The notes under the pieces were generated by a model. That model searched no databases. It was not told the origin of the DNA and saw only the letters and a list, made by a program, of their open reading frames with translations. The position numbers and the translations under genes are program-made. This document shows, piece by piece, positions 1-6,490 of a DNA stretch of 35,643 nucleotides (position 1 is the first letter of the stretch; every line of letters begins with the position of its first letter). Location: positions 1-35,643 of IMG/VR virus record IMGVR_UViG_3300037847_001474. One strand, written 5' to 3'. The DNA comes from a virus.

Positions 1-1182
1 GAAATTTGAGTAATCAGTGTGGAAAGTGCGTGTAATAGTATGACCATTGATGGTATCACCTGGTCTCAATAGGTTAAAACTAGTAGATCCTGAAGGAATT
101 GTCAAGGGACCAACGCTAGTAACCTTCACATTCATCGTTAAAGTCGATGTTGTCCCATCATTATGAGTTACTGGATACGATAATGCAAAGGTATTATTGG
201 CACTATACCCTGTTCCACCAGCAACTAGTTCAGTTACTCTCCAATTAGTGCCCTGAAACACTGGTGTAGCACCTGATTCATCATATCTTGGTGTAATTTC
301 TACCTTAATTCTAAATCCAGTGGCGGTTGGTTGATTCTCCATTGTAAAAACTTGGAAATCAAAGAAGGTTTCATCGCCTTGCACCCAAGGATTTTGAGGT
401 GATTCAAATGTAGTATTACCTTCATTAGTGTCAAATACATCTGTATAGGTAACACCATCGTATGAAAACGAGAAATCTAGTACTGTATCTGGTACTGTAG
501 TGGATAAAGCGTTATAGCGGAATACAAGTTTATCAGAACTCGTCCCAATACCAAACAATGTAGGATGTGGGCAATCGGGGTCGCCCGTCAAATCAGGTGT
601 TCCAGTATACTTTAGTTCTGTGGATGCCGCCGTGCAACTAAAATTGGTACATGGAATACATCTAGCACCAGCATCTGCAGAAGAAGATGAACTACCAGGA
701 TCATAACCAGGTTGACCCTCTGTTCCACTGGAAGGAGTTGTTACAGTCGTGGTTCGGTCTTCAGTCTCAATATAGAATGCTGCAATGCCTGAGTGCCCCG
801 CCCCCTTGCCACCACTGGTGTCATAGATGTATGCAAACCATCGCTCAGAGTCCTGTAGGTCGAACGACAATTCGTTGGGAACATAATCATAATACCGAGT
901 GCCTGTTTGAAAGAACTCATTTGTGGATGCCTCGGAATACTTCCCACACATTGCAGGTGCATCGAAATGAGTGCTGAAGAAATTTCGTGCTGGGTCTGCA
1001 ACGAATGTACTAGGATACATTACATTATCAGCATTCCTATAACTGATCTGATAATTGCCACCAGATCGAATCGGATCCTCGGGATACTCCTCGAAAATTA
1101 TACTTACACCATTGTTACCAGGTGTAGACTGCTCACATGGTGCATTACTATTATCATTATTACCTGAATGTCGGCAAGGCAT
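1..1182 (-). CDS. Large virion-type protein, 3' part outside window
   Basis: An open frame runs from ATG at 1180-1182 to the left edge with no stop, giving at least 394 residues. The product is rich in Thr, Ser, Asn, Gly and aromatics with beta-type alternation, as in phage appendage proteins. It has a Ser-rich linker (SSSSS) near residue 168 followed by a Cys cluster (CIPC...FSC). It contains no motif for an enzyme. The start lies 2 bases after the stop of the 70-aa gene, so it should be co-transcribed with the small genes to its right; no late promoter is visible before it. I infer a tail, fibre or capsid-decorating protein from composition and length only. The exact role is unknown. Confidence 0.8.
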   Translation of the reverse strand, partial: MPCRHSGNNDNSNAPCEQSTPGNNGVSIIFEEYPEDPIRSGGNYQISYRNADNVMYPSTFVADPARNFFSTHFDAPAMCGKYSEASTNEFFQTGTRYYDYVPNELSFDLQDSERWFAYIYDTSGGKGAGHSGIAAFYIETEDRTTTVTTPSSGTEGQPGYDPGSSSSSADAGARCIPCTNFSCTAASTELKYTGTPDLTGDPDCPHPTLFGIGTSSDKLVFRYNALSTTVPDTVLDFSFSYDGVTYTDVFDTNEGNTTFESPQNPWVQGDETFFDFQVFTMENQPTATGFRIKVEITPRYDESGATPVFQGTNWRVTELVAGGTGYSANNTFALSYPVTHNDGTTSTLTMNVKVTSVGPLTIPSGSTSFNLLRPGDTINGHTITRTFHTDYSNF

Positions 1183-1184
1183 TG

Positions 1185-1397
1185 TCAGTTACCCTCCAAT
1201 ATACTGATACGATTGTACAATTCATCGTAGTTTTCTTTCACATTCATGTACTTTGTATGCCCTTTTGGTTTGTAATACGTCTTATCAGGTGTTGGTAGTT
1301 CGGACACATACTTTTCAAGCGCCTCAACCCGTTCTATGAGTGCTAGAAGGACTTCATTGATCTGTACATGTTCTTCATGATTCTGGTCGTCATTCAT
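1185..1397 (-). CDS. Small coiled-coil protein, 70 aa
   Basis: Encodes 70 aa. An acidic N-terminus is followed by a heptad-like helix (INEVLLALIERVEALEKYV, residues ~13-31), then a basic Lys/Tyr segment and a second short helix ending ISILEGN. The start ATG overlaps the 3' end of the AbrB-like gene by 8 bases, and the stop is 2 bases before the large virion-type gene. That position suggests an accessory, chaperone or assembly factor for the large protein, but this is inference. I do not recognise the family. Confidence 0.75.
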   Translation of the reverse strand: MNDDQNHEEHVQINEVLLALIERVEALEKYVSELPTPDKTYYKPKGHTKYMNVKENYDELYNRISILEGN

Positions 1398-1554
1398 TTT
1401 TTGCTCTTCTTAAAATAAAACTATCACCATCTACTTCATATTCCAAATCTTGATTGATATCCCATCCCAGTTCTTCACACACTTCATAAGGAATTGTCAT
1501 GATGAGATCTCCGAAATCATCTTCTTCTAGTTGTGTTGTGAATCTATGGGACAT
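1390..1554 (-). CDS. AbrB/SpoVT-like small protein, 54 aa
   Basis: This 54-aa frame reads ATG at 1552-1554 to TGA at 1390-1392. Residues ~16-50 (IMTIPYEVCEELGWD, then LEYEVDGDSFILRR) match the layout of swapped-hairpin AbrB/MazE-type domains: a strand with a 'IP' turn, a helix ending in 'GW', then 'GD' and two short strands. Such domains usually bind DNA as dimers or act as antitoxins. No toxin gene is visible beside it. It could be a small phage transcription regulator. The family match is by eye only and the regulatory role is inferred. Confidence 0.65.
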   Translation of the reverse strand: MSHRFTTQLEEDDFGDLIMTIPYEVCEELGWDINQDLEYEVDGDSFILRRAKNE

Positions 1555-1562
1555 ACCTCTAC

Positions 1563-1781
1563 CTACATGCGATTACTTATCTGGGGGTTATCTGTTGGAT
1601 TCTTCTCTTTCCACTCAACCCATAGTGTATATAGATCTTTCTGATCTTTAACTAACCCTGCACTGGTCGCATAGTCTGCACATTCATACATTCTAGGGTC
1701 TAGACCGCCCTCTAAGCGAATTAACTGCTCTAACGCCCATACCCTCGCATCCTGTCTTTCAATTCGGGTCTTGGAGTCCAT
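1563..1781 (-). CDS. Conserved-type small phage protein, 72 aa
   Basis: Encodes 72 aa, mostly helical and charged, with Trp-rich segments (VWALEQLIRLEGG; TLWVEWKEKNP). A good ribosome-binding site (GAGG, 8 bases before ATG) supports the start at 1781. It is probably cytosolic, with no signal peptide or membrane segment. It sits in the left operon between the 67-aa gene and the AbrB-like gene. I do not recognise a function. Confidence 0.75.
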   Translation of the reverse strand: MDSKTRIERQDARVWALEQLIRLEGGLDPRMYECADYATSAGLVKDQKDLYTLWVEWKEKNPTDNPQISNRM

Positions 1782-1920
1782 TTTTTACCTCAGAAATTTT
1801 TTTATATACGCCGTTGACATTAACTCGAATAATATCTAAGGCGTCTGGGAACCTTTGTAGGTTAGGGTAGTGGCCGTTTTTTATATTTAACGGGGGCCAA
1901 TTTACTGCCCTCAGTAACAT
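1759..1920 (-). CDS. Possible small ORF, 53 aa
   Basis: An open frame of 53 codons (ATG 1918-1920, TGA 1759-1761) fills most of an otherwise empty 190-base gap and overlaps the start of the 72-aa gene by 23 bases. The middle reads like protein (RFPDALDIIRVNVNG), but the Shine-Dalgarno is weak (GAGCAG at -15). A TAA lies directly before the ATG, so the frame cannot be extended. It could be real or chance; comparison with related phages is needed. Confidence 0.35.
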   Translation of the reverse strand: MLLRAVNWPPLNIKNGHYPNLQRFPDALDIIRVNVNGVYKKISEVKNGLQDPN

Positions 1921-1969
1921 TTAATGACTGCTCAGTTAGTGTTACATAGTCCCTCCGATTACTCTCTCA

Positions 1970-2173
1970 TTATACCTTACCATGTGCATAGTTGTCAACA
2001 CATTCCCAAGACCATTTGATATGCTTGATATAATCGAAGCACGACATTCTCGGAGTATTTGGGAATGCATCTCCCATACTATTCCGAATGCCATCGATAT
2101 ACCTTTCCATGTCATAGATGCTGTTGAAAGTTCCTCTCAGGTTGTGCTGATTGTCGTAGATAAGATAATGCAT
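1970..2173 (-). CDS. Small phage protein, 67 aa
   Basis: Encodes 67 aa beginning MHYLIYDNQHNL and containing aromatic and basic residues (YDMERYIDGIRNSMG; FDYIKHIKWSWECV). It is the first gene after a textbook sigma70-type promoter (-10 at 2219-2224), 46 bases upstream of the ATG, so it is probably expressed early. No domain is recognised. Confidence 0.7.
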   Translation of the reverse strand: MHYLIYDNQHNLRGTFNSIYDMERYIDGIRNSMGDAFPNTPRMSCFDYIKHIKWSWECVDNYAHGKV

Positions 2174-2406
2174 AAGTCTTGAAAGATACTAGGTGTGTTT
2201 CTCAACCCTTACAAGGTTATTATAAAGGAAAGTGAGAAATAAGTCAAGGGGGTTTCTGACATTTATCTGCATATTCTCACAGGGGTTGACAATCGTTAGG
2301 TGACGTGCTAAGAGTACAACAAACGGAGACATTAATCGAGGAATAAAACACACTAATAGGTTTTTTAATAGTTTTCCACAATTTCCGCATATGTTGTGGA
2401 AAAGTG
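2174..2406. other. 233-base intergenic control region
   Basis: No convincing gene lies here. The region holds the minus-strand promoter at 2219-2247, a perfect 10-bp inverted repeat at 2371-2403, and two of the three TTTTCCACA boxes. It is the longest gene-free stretch in the small-gene region. A 37-codon frame at 2277-2390 is too weak to call. Confidence 0.6.
2219..2247 (-). promoter_or_regulatory. Sigma70-type early promoter
   Basis: On the minus strand TTGACT (2242-2247) is followed after 17 bases by a perfect TATAAT (2219-2224). It points at the 67-aa gene and the left-end operon. Host RNA polymerase should read it without phage factors, consistent with early expression. Confidence 0.8.
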
Positions 2407-2471
2407 TTAATCAGTGCTGTGGCGGTTGTTGTTACGTTGTTTAGAGATATACTCCCTGAAAGTTTTCCACA
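2371..2471. repeat. Cluster of three TTTTCCACA boxes, two forming an inverted repeat
   Basis: Exact copies of TTTTCCACA lie at 2372-2380 (+), 2395-2403 (-) and 2463-2471 (+). The first two form a perfect 10-bp inverted repeat with a 12-base loop. From memory, TTTTCCACA is the DnaA-box consensus reported for Synechococcus PCC 7942. The only other copy I found in the window is isolated, near 31264. There is no T-run beside the repeat, so it is not a classic terminator. It is a candidate DnaA or initiator site. Confidence 0.45.
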
Positions 2472-2613
2472 GGATGATAGTAATTTCCTTAGTTGTCAGT
2501 TTGATGTAATCGAGTTGTTCTCTGAATGTCGTCCCATCTTTGTCGGAAGATGAGAACATTGACTTGCGTTGTTGGTTGTCTGGCAGAGGCGGCACATTCT
2601 CGGGGTTTGTCAT
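2407..2613 (-). CDS. Small protein overlapping its upstream neighbour, 68 aa
   Basis: From ATG at 2611-2613 the frame encodes 68 aa (MTNPENVPPLPDNQ..., then a helical KLTTKEITIILWKTFREYI). A GTG two codons upstream is an alternative start. The first ~125 bases lie within the 77-aa gene in another frame, but the last 27 codons are unique and look protein-like. Its 3' end carries a TTTTCCACA box. No family is recognised. Confidence 0.5.
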   Translation of the reverse strand: MTNPENVPPLPDNQQRKSMFSSSDKDGTTFREQLDYIKLTTKEITIILWKTFREYISKQRNNNRHSTD

Positions 2614-2722
2614 ACTCACAAATGCAGTAAGTTATATAATCGTTTGAAATAAAAGTGATGTACCCCTCAACACCATCTAGAGAGATATATTCATTTAGTT
2701 GAAAATCATCGGTTGTTATCAT
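2489..2722 (-). CDS. Small protein, 77 aa
   Basis: Encodes 77 aa with an N-terminal beta-rich half (DDFQLNEYISLDGVEGYITF) and a Cys-containing segment (CICEYDKPRECAASARQP) ending in a basic tail. The ATG overlaps the stop of the preceding gene as ATGA, indicating translational coupling. The layout resembles small conserved proteins I associate with T4-like cyanophages (…EYI…GY…C…WDE…), but the function is unknown. It overlaps the 68-aa gene by about 125 bases. Confidence 0.7.
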   Translation of the reverse strand: MITTDDFQLNEYISLDGVEGYITFISNDYITYCICEYDKPRECAASARQPTTQVNVLIFRQRWDDIQRTTRLHQTDN

Positions 2723-2946
2723 ATAGTTAAAAACGGATGATTGTTGTCAAGAATGTCGGATGATGTAGCAAATTTAATTGTTCCTTGTGTGGGGTAATAC
2801 TCTGCTAGGTGTTCATCATAAATGGAGACATTTTGCTGGAGTTGGTTTTCATCCAGTTGTTGTAATTGTTCTAGTAATTGTTGATAAGTCATGTTCATTT
2901 TACGATAATCGGATGATTCTGACCATGGGAAGATAATCCAACTCAT
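2719..2946 (-). CDS. MTYQQLLEQL-family small protein, copy A (75 aa)
   Basis: The ATG at 2944-2946 overlaps the TGA of the 44-aa gene as ATGA, so the protein starts MSWIIFPWS. A helical Gln/Leu-rich stretch (MTYQQLLEQLQQL) follows, then an acidic beta-like half. A second copy with the same architecture lies at 8455-8673 (MSW..PWS leader, then MTYQQLLEQLQ), so the two are paralogues. It is likely a soluble small regulator or binding protein. No function is known to me. Confidence 0.75.
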   Translation of the reverse strand: MSWIIFPWSESSDYRKMNMTYQQLLEQLQQLDENQLQQNVSIYDEHLAEYYPTQGTIKFATSSDILDNNHPFLTI

Positions 2947-3077
2947 TTGCAATAAGAGGGATCAATTTGACAAATTTTATCCATCTTTTGATCGTTAATC
3001 TCTTGCATTTTATTGATAGCAGAGAGACCAACATTAACGCCGATCAGGATAACAATAGCAGCAAGAGCGATACGCAT
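2943..3077 (-). CDS. Small exported or membrane peptide, 44 aa
   Basis: The frame ATG 3075-3077 to TGA 2943-2945 gives 44 aa. Residues 3-20 (IALAAIVILIGVNVGLSA) form a membrane helix or uncleaved signal. A polar tail with two Cys (KICQIDPSYCK) follows, suggesting a periplasmic disulfide or a lipid-independent anchored peptide. It is coupled by ATGA to the MTYQQ gene. The role is unknown; modification of the host envelope is one possibility. Confidence 0.65.
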   Translation of the reverse strand: MRIALAAIVILIGVNVGLSAINKMQEINDQKMDKICQIDPSYCK

Positions 3078-3104
3078 GATGATAAAAAATAGGTGTGTAA
3101 TTAA

Positions 3105-3428
3105 TTAGGCGAAAATGTAACCATTCTCGAAATCTTTGGTTACATTGTTGTCACGAATGAACCACTCATAATTCTTCTGAAAAACACCATCAGTGACGCC
3201 ATTACAGAAACGATTGATGATAGCATTAAGGCGTGATTTAGTTGTAGTTGTTTGCCAACCACCATCAAAGATCTCAAGGAAGTCTTCACCAAGGACGGCA
3301 ATTTTGTTACCATGAAGACGAACAATAGAAGTATTATTTTCTTCGTTAAAATGAACAGAAGTGTTACCAGATTGCCAGTTCTTGCTGTTAGCGAGAGCAG
3401 TGTTCATTTGTTGTTCGATTTTACGCAT
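3105..3428 (-). CDS. Conserved-type phage protein, 107 aa
   Basis: Encodes 107 aa: an N-terminal helix (MRKIEQQMNTALAN), a beta-rich middle (VHFNEENNTSIVRLHGNKIA...DGGWQTTTTKSRLNAII) and a C-terminal 'W F I R D' segment. It looks like a compact globular domain, found (as I recall) in both cyanobacterial and cyanophage genomes as an uncharacterised protein. It is the first gene after the -10 at 3485-3490. No catalytic motif is visible. Confidence 0.8.
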   Translation of the reverse strand: MRKIEQQMNTALANSKNWQSGNTSVHFNEENNTSIVRLHGNKIAVLGEDFLEIFDGGWQTTTTKSRLNAIINRFCNGVTDGVFQKNYEWFIRDNNVTKDFENGYIFA

Positions 3429-3484
3429 TTGAGATGATTGAGTGAATGTTTGGTGGGTTTGGTTTCCCTCCCCCTGATGTCTTT

Positions 3485-3517
3485 ATTATAGAGCATTTCG
3501 GGGGTCTGTATACCCCC
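3485..3517 (-). promoter_or_regulatory. Early promoter with stem-loop in place of the -35
   Basis: A perfect TATAAT on the minus strand (3485-3490) lies 57 bases before the 107-aa gene. Where a -35 would be, there is instead a GGGGG/CCCCC stem-loop (3500-3517, minus strand GGGGGTATACAGACCCCC). The stem-loop has no T-run, so it is unlikely to be a full terminator. It resembles the terminator at 12342-12360 in sequence (CACAGGGGGT...CCCCC). Confidence 0.6.
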
Positions 3518-3544
3518 TGTGTGCCACTTTGTTAGGTGTCACAT
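3517..3544. repeat. 28-base direct repeat, copy 1 (see 7431-7458)
   Basis: This stretch matches 7431-7458 at 24 of 28 positions, and all four differences are transitions. Both copies begin inside the stop (ATG TGA) of the upstream gene and lead into an early promoter. They contain GTGCCAC and GTCAC half-sites. Likely a shared regulatory element. Confidence 0.65.
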
Positions 3545-3718
3545 ACCATTCATAAAATCATGAATTGCTTCGTTATATTCTTCTTCGGTCTGATATGTGC
3601 GACCGTGAATAGTATAAGGAAACGTTTTCTTTTGAAACATTGTCGATGCAGTTTCTACATCTTTTCGATCATAACCCATTTGAACAAGGTTTTCAACGTA
3701 AGGATTCACAATAGTCAT
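3539..3718 (-). CDS. Small protein, 59 aa
   Basis: ATG 3716-3718 to TGA 3539-3541 gives 59 aa. Residues 8-24 (VENLVQMGYDRKDVETA) resemble a UBA-like three-helix pattern. Then comes a hairpin-like KKTFPYTIHGRTYQTEEEY and a helix ending FMNGM. It lies 30 bases after the 68-aa gene and shares its promoter. The domain similarity is weak and the function unknown. Confidence 0.7.
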   Translation of the reverse strand: MTIVNPYVENLVQMGYDRKDVETASTMFQKKTFPYTIHGRTYQTEEEYNEAIHDFMNGM

Positions 3719-3748
3719 AATTTGATGTTAGTTAGGAAAAAGGGCGAT

Positions 3749-3955
3749 TCAGTCAAAGAGGGCAGTTTTTTCGTATGCATCGTAAAACATATCCCATGCT
3801 TTGTTGTTATGAACAAAGGACGAAACTTCGGCATGTTCAGCAACATAATCATATGCCATATCGATGTCGGCATTTGTGTCAACAATGAACGCGGGAAGCG
3901 TTGCGATTGCGTCGATGAACTTGGGAGAGGTGTGAATCATGTGTGTTTCTTTCAT
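3749..3955 (-). CDS. Small protein, 68 aa
   Basis: Encodes 68 aa, mainly helical and acidic (FIDAIATLPAFIVDTNADIDM; HAEVSSFVHNNKAWDMFYDA). It is the first gene after promoter 3962-3990 and starts only a few bases past the -10, so the leader is very short. No domain is recognised and it is probably cytosolic. Confidence 0.75.
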   Translation of the reverse strand: MKETHMIHTSPKFIDAIATLPAFIVDTNADIDMAYDYVAEHAEVSSFVHNNKAWDMFYDAYEKTALFD

Positions 3956-3961
3956 GCTCCT

Positions 3962-3990
3962 AATATGGCACAGATTTGGGCAAAAATCAA
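3962..3990 (-). promoter_or_regulatory. Early promoter TTGATT-N17-CATATT
   Basis: The minus strand shows TTGATT (3985-3990), a 17-base spacer and CATATT (3962-3967), close to the CATACT -10 form used elsewhere in this region. Upstream, at 3999-4020, is an imperfect dyad (GTGCTACT/AGTGGCAC with a 6-base loop). Confidence 0.65.
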
Positions 3991-3998
3991 GGGGTTTT

Positions 3999-4020
3999 GT
4001 GCTACTTTGATTAGTGGCAC
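3999..4020. repeat. GTGC(C/T)ACT dyad upstream of early promoter
   Basis: Arms GTGCTACT (3999-4006) and AGTGGCAC (4013-4020) pair except at one position, around a TTGATT loop. It sits just upstream of the -35 at 3985-3990 and shares the GTGCCA core with other promoter-proximal dyads in the window. Confidence 0.5.
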
Positions 4021-4033
4021 AAGGGGGGTTGAC

Positions 4034-4192
4034 TTACTGGGCGAGTTCCCACATATCATTAAAGTTGCGTAACCAGTTCACATGTTTCTGATCTAAATCG
4101 GTTAAATCTTGCTCATCTGCTGAAACATATGGAAGACTATGTTTAGTGCAATAGTCTTCATAAACGTCAGTTAAAAAATCAATTTTGTCCAT
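4034..4192 (-). CDS. Small acidic protein, 52 aa
   Basis: ATG 4190-4192 to TAA 4034-4036 encodes 52 aa (MDKIDFLTDVYEDYC..., ending WLRNFNDMWELAQ). It is acidic and helical, with aromatics at both ends. The start directly follows the TAA of the 72-aa gene (TAAATG), which points to coupled translation. The pattern fits small conserved early proteins of cyanophages. Function unknown. Confidence 0.75.
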   Translation of the reverse strand: MDKIDFLTDVYEDYCTKHSLPYVSADEQDLTDLDQKHVNWLRNFNDMWELAQ

Positions 4193-4411
4193 TTATACGC
4201 CCTCCCTGATGTAACCATTTTCTGACTTGATAAATGCATCGAGCATAGGAATGTTCAACTCAGGATCATCAAAGTCAATTTTTGCACATCCATCAACACC
4301 CCACTCTGCTAATTCTTGAACGAAATCTTTCCAATCAGAGCAGTAACATGCTACGTTTTGAAAGTTACCAACTTGGAGGATTCTGTTGATGATTGTTTGA
4401 GTTTTGGTCAT
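4193..4411 (-). CDS. Small protein, 72 aa
   Basis: The longer open frame to 4522 runs through the promoter, so I place the start at ATG 4409-4411 (MTKTQTIINRILQV). The 72-aa product is helix-rich, with Cys (VACYCSDW) and a C-terminal IKSENGYIREGV. The leader from the -10 at 4437 is about 20 bases. No known domain is visible. Confidence 0.75.
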   Translation of the reverse strand: MTKTQTIINRILQVGNFQNVACYCSDWKDFVQELAEWGVDGCAKIDFDDPELNIPMLDAFIKSENGYIREGV

Positions 4412-4436
4412 GGATGTCTTTTGTTTGTATACACTT

Positions 4437-4479
4437 ATTATAGTGTTATTTGTGGCACAATGGTAATACAATGTGCCAC
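4437..4479 (-). promoter_or_regulatory. Early promoter with GTGGCACA/TGTGCCAC dyad
   Basis: A perfect TATAAT (4437-4442, minus strand) has no recognisable -35. That position is occupied by a perfect 8-bp inverted repeat: GTGGCACA at 4452-4459 and TGTGCCAC at 4472-4479, with a 12-base loop. This is the layout expected for an operator or activator site, here for the 72-aa and 52-aa genes. Confidence 0.55.
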
Positions 4480-4494
4480 TTATATAATTGTCAC

Positions 4495-4863
4495 TTACAT
4501 GTAAAGATAACCGCCTGCCCAATCAGCACGGGCGAAACATTCTTCGCGGGAGTTATCATCAAGCAGATTAAATCGGATATGCTTTGCAGGTGCTTTCCAT
4601 GATGCTGGTTTATACACATTGCCAAACTTTTTCTCGATAAAAGCATGAACACTGCGCGAACCTGCTTCAGTCTCCATGATAACTTTGTGATACTTACGAC
4701 CGCTCTCAATGTAGAATTTATAGTCGCAAGATCTGCCGTTGTTTCTACCTTTGAAGTCTTGCAGCAATGCTTCACATAGCATCTCAGAATACTTCAGGAC
4801 GTTTGCAGTGGTTTCCATGCGTTGTTGTTCAGTAGCAGCGAATTCAGCGAAAGATTGTCTCAT
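4495..4863 (-). CDS. Conserved-type phage protein, 122 aa
   Basis: Encodes 122 aa. Helical N-terminus (RQSFAEFAATEQQRMETTANV), then a beta-rich domain (YKFYIESGRKYHKVIMETEA; VHAFIEKKFGNVYKPASWK) and a C-terminal 'FARADWAGGYLY'. The strong alternation and conserved-looking aromatics indicate a folded domain. I believe similar proteins occur widely in cyanophages without known function. It follows the 90-aa gene at 3 bases and shares promoter 5164-5192. Confidence 0.8.
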   Translation of the reverse strand: MRQSFAEFAATEQQRMETTANVLKYSEMLCEALLQDFKGRNNGRSCDYKFYIESGRKYHKVIMETEAGSRSVHAFIEKKFGNVYKPASWKAPAKHIRFNLLDDNSREECFARADWAGGYLYM

Positions 4864-4866
4864 AAA

Positions 4867-5139
4867 TCAACCCACACATGCCATGGGCATATACTCAGAC
4901 TGAGGCATTTTGTCGGTGTTGTAGTCAGTTACCTCAGCACCCTTAGCAATACGCGAAGCAACCTCATGTTTGAAGTCAGTTGCACTAATAACGCTGTAGG
5001 ATTTCATACCATTAGCACGAAAAGTGACACGCTTAGTGAAACGTTTGATGACAACTTTCATGCCTTTCTTCTCACATGCCTCAGCAATAAATGCCTCAGG
5101 GAAGAAATCAACAATGGTGGCGGAGTTGGTGAGTTGCAT
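4867..5139 (-). CDS. Small protein, 90 aa
   Basis: The open frame reaches 5214, but a promoter lies inside that extension, so the start is set at ATG 5137-5139 (MQLTNSATIVDFFPEAF), with a purine-rich AAAGAGAGC just before it. The 90-aa product has a basic middle (KVVIKRFTKRVTFRANGMK), suggesting nucleic-acid contact, and a polar C-terminus. No family is recognised. Confidence 0.75.
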   Translation of the reverse strand: MQLTNSATIVDFFPEAFIAEACEKKGMKVVIKRFTKRVTFRANGMKSYSVISATDFKHEVASRIAKGAEVTDYNTDKMPQSEYMPMACVG

Positions 5140-5163
5140 TTGCTCTCTTTCTTTGACTCTTAT

Positions 5164-5192
5164 AGTATGGCACCGATCAGGGTGCTTTGCAA
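5164..5192 (-). promoter_or_regulatory. Early promoter TTGCAA-N17-CATACT
   Basis: On the minus strand TTGCAA (5187-5192) and CATACT (5164-5169) are separated by 17 bases. The transcribed leader CTATAAGAGTCAAAG is identical over 15 bases to that after the -10 at 7399-7404. A GTGCCAGTTTGG motif lies upstream, starting directly at the helicase stop codon. Confidence 0.7.
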
Positions 5193-5223
5193 GCGATAGT
5201 GGACACTTTACCAAACTGGCACA

Positions 5224-6468
5224 TCAGCAGTAGGCGAGAGGGGGGATACCCTCTAGAAAGATTTGATTAACAACGTTCTGCAATCTTGCTGCGATAGCAT
5301 TACCCATCTTGTAACCTGTTGGCATAGTAACAACACCTTCCTGCTTTTTATAGAGGTGAAATGCACCAGCAGGGATGCGACCTTCAGCAACAGCAGCGCG
5401 GTCATCTTTATGCACACGGATAACACGACCGATTGTCTGTGCCATCTCAACAATAGGCAGATTTCTGAGCAGAATAGTATGAGTCAACCCAGGCACATTG
5501 ATGCCCTCACTGAGAATAGAATAGTGAAAGATCACAAACTTACGATTGTCATCAGCACCCCAAGATTGCAGAGTGGTGAAGAACTCTTCACGACCAACTT
5601 TTTTGTCGTTGATGATAGCACCGAACTTAGAGGTGATGTGCATCACGTCATAACCTTTCTTGTAGAAATACTCAAGAATGTCAGTGTGTCCGAGCATGTT
5701 ACCCAGCACTTTGCTGGATGGTGCTGCAACCAGAACTTTAGGTTTCTGGAATACATCGAGTTGCTCAAACATATCCTTCAAGTTGTCAGCGTCAACCTCA
5801 TGTGCGTTGACTTTGTTACGAGTGCGATTTGTCTCGAAAGGAACAACACGAGGGGGAACAATTGCACCTGCTTCGATGAGTTCCTTAGCAGGAACATTGC
5901 AGAGCACGCCACCATAAACATCAGTATTGTTCATGCCGCGAGCAACACTCACACCACGACCAGTTTTAGGGGTTGCAGTGAAATAGTAACGACGCTTAGC
6001 ATACTGAGCAGTAGCAAAGACGCTAATAAAGAAATGCTTTCCGCATCCATTGTGTGCTTCATCAAAATAAATGGTGTCGATATCAATACCACTCTCAACA
6101 ACGCGGTGCAAAGAATGATAAGTTGTGAATATAATGCAGTTCTCACCTGCTGTTCGCGCAGTGTTATTGAACAGGGCGATCTTGTCTGCTTTTGTTGTGC
6201 TGAAGTGGTGTGTTTCACCGCTGTGAGCATGACAAACATGCACATCACGATGATGAATATGCTCCATGAATTCTTCGCAAAGTTGATTAGCGAGGAGGAT
6301 ACGCGGAGCGACTACAACAATAGTCTGGGGACCACAATCGCGCAGATGTTTGTAAGTATCAGCGATCATGATGTATGTCTTGCCACCACCAGTGGGAACA
6401 ATAATCTGACCAGCATTGTTGTTTTGCATTGCTGCAAATGCACGTTGTTGATGGGGGCGAAGTTGCAT
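5224..6468 (-). CDS. SF2 DNA/RNA helicase, UvsW-like
   Basis: The 414-aa product is a superfamily 2 helicase. Motif I is PTGGGKT (residues 25-31), motif II is DEAH (136-139), motif III is TATPK (~164), the SEGINVP segment is motif V (~320) and motif VI is QTIGRVIR (344-351). The Q-like tip RPHQQRA lies at the N-terminus. The closest T4 analogue by architecture is UvsW, which remodels recombination and replication-fork intermediates, although UvsW is longer (about 590 aa) with an extra N-terminal domain that is absent here. It is the first gene after promoter 6491-6519, with no clear Shine-Dalgarno. The long antisense frame over it is a coding shadow. Confidence 0.9.
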   Translation of the reverse strand: MQLRPHQQRAFAAMQNNNAGQIIVPTGGGKTYIMIADTYKHLRDCGPQTIVVVAPRILLANQLCEEFMEHIHHRDVHVCHAHSGETHHFSTTKADKIALFNNTARTAGENCIIFTTYHSLHRVVESGIDIDTIYFDEAHNGCGKHFFISVFATAQYAKRRYYFTATPKTGRGVSVARGMNNTDVYGGVLCNVPAKELIEAGAIVPPRVVPFETNRTRNKVNAHEVDADNLKDMFEQLDVFQKPKVLVAAPSSKVLGNMLGHTDILEYFYKKGYDVMHITSKFGAIINDKKVGREEFFTTLQSWGADDNRKFVIFHYSILSEGINVPGLTHTILLRNLPIVEMAQTIGRVIRVHKDDRAAVAEGRIPAGAFHLYKKQEGVVTMPTGYKMGNAIAARLQNVVNQIFLEGIPPLAYC

Positions 6469-6490
6469 GAATAACCTTGACTATGACTAT

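Noticed and set aside
2277-2390. 37-codon minus-strand frame in the control region
   Set aside because: No ribosome site; the sequence is Ser/Cys/Lys-rich without pattern and overlaps the inverted repeat.
2371-2403. Inverted repeat as an intrinsic terminator
   Set aside because: The stem is AT-rich at its base with no T-run on either strand, so a protein-binding role is more likely.
3536-4072. 178-codon plus-strand frame
   Set aside because: It covers three minus-strand small genes and a promoter, and its composition (Cys/Phe/Ile/His-rich) is that of a shadow frame.
5263-6474. 403-codon open frame on the plus strand opposite the helicase
   Set aside because: The helicase on the minus strand has all SF2 motifs. 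The opposite frame gives a Cys/Thr/Ile-rich sequence with no domain, as expected from codon bias of the real gene.
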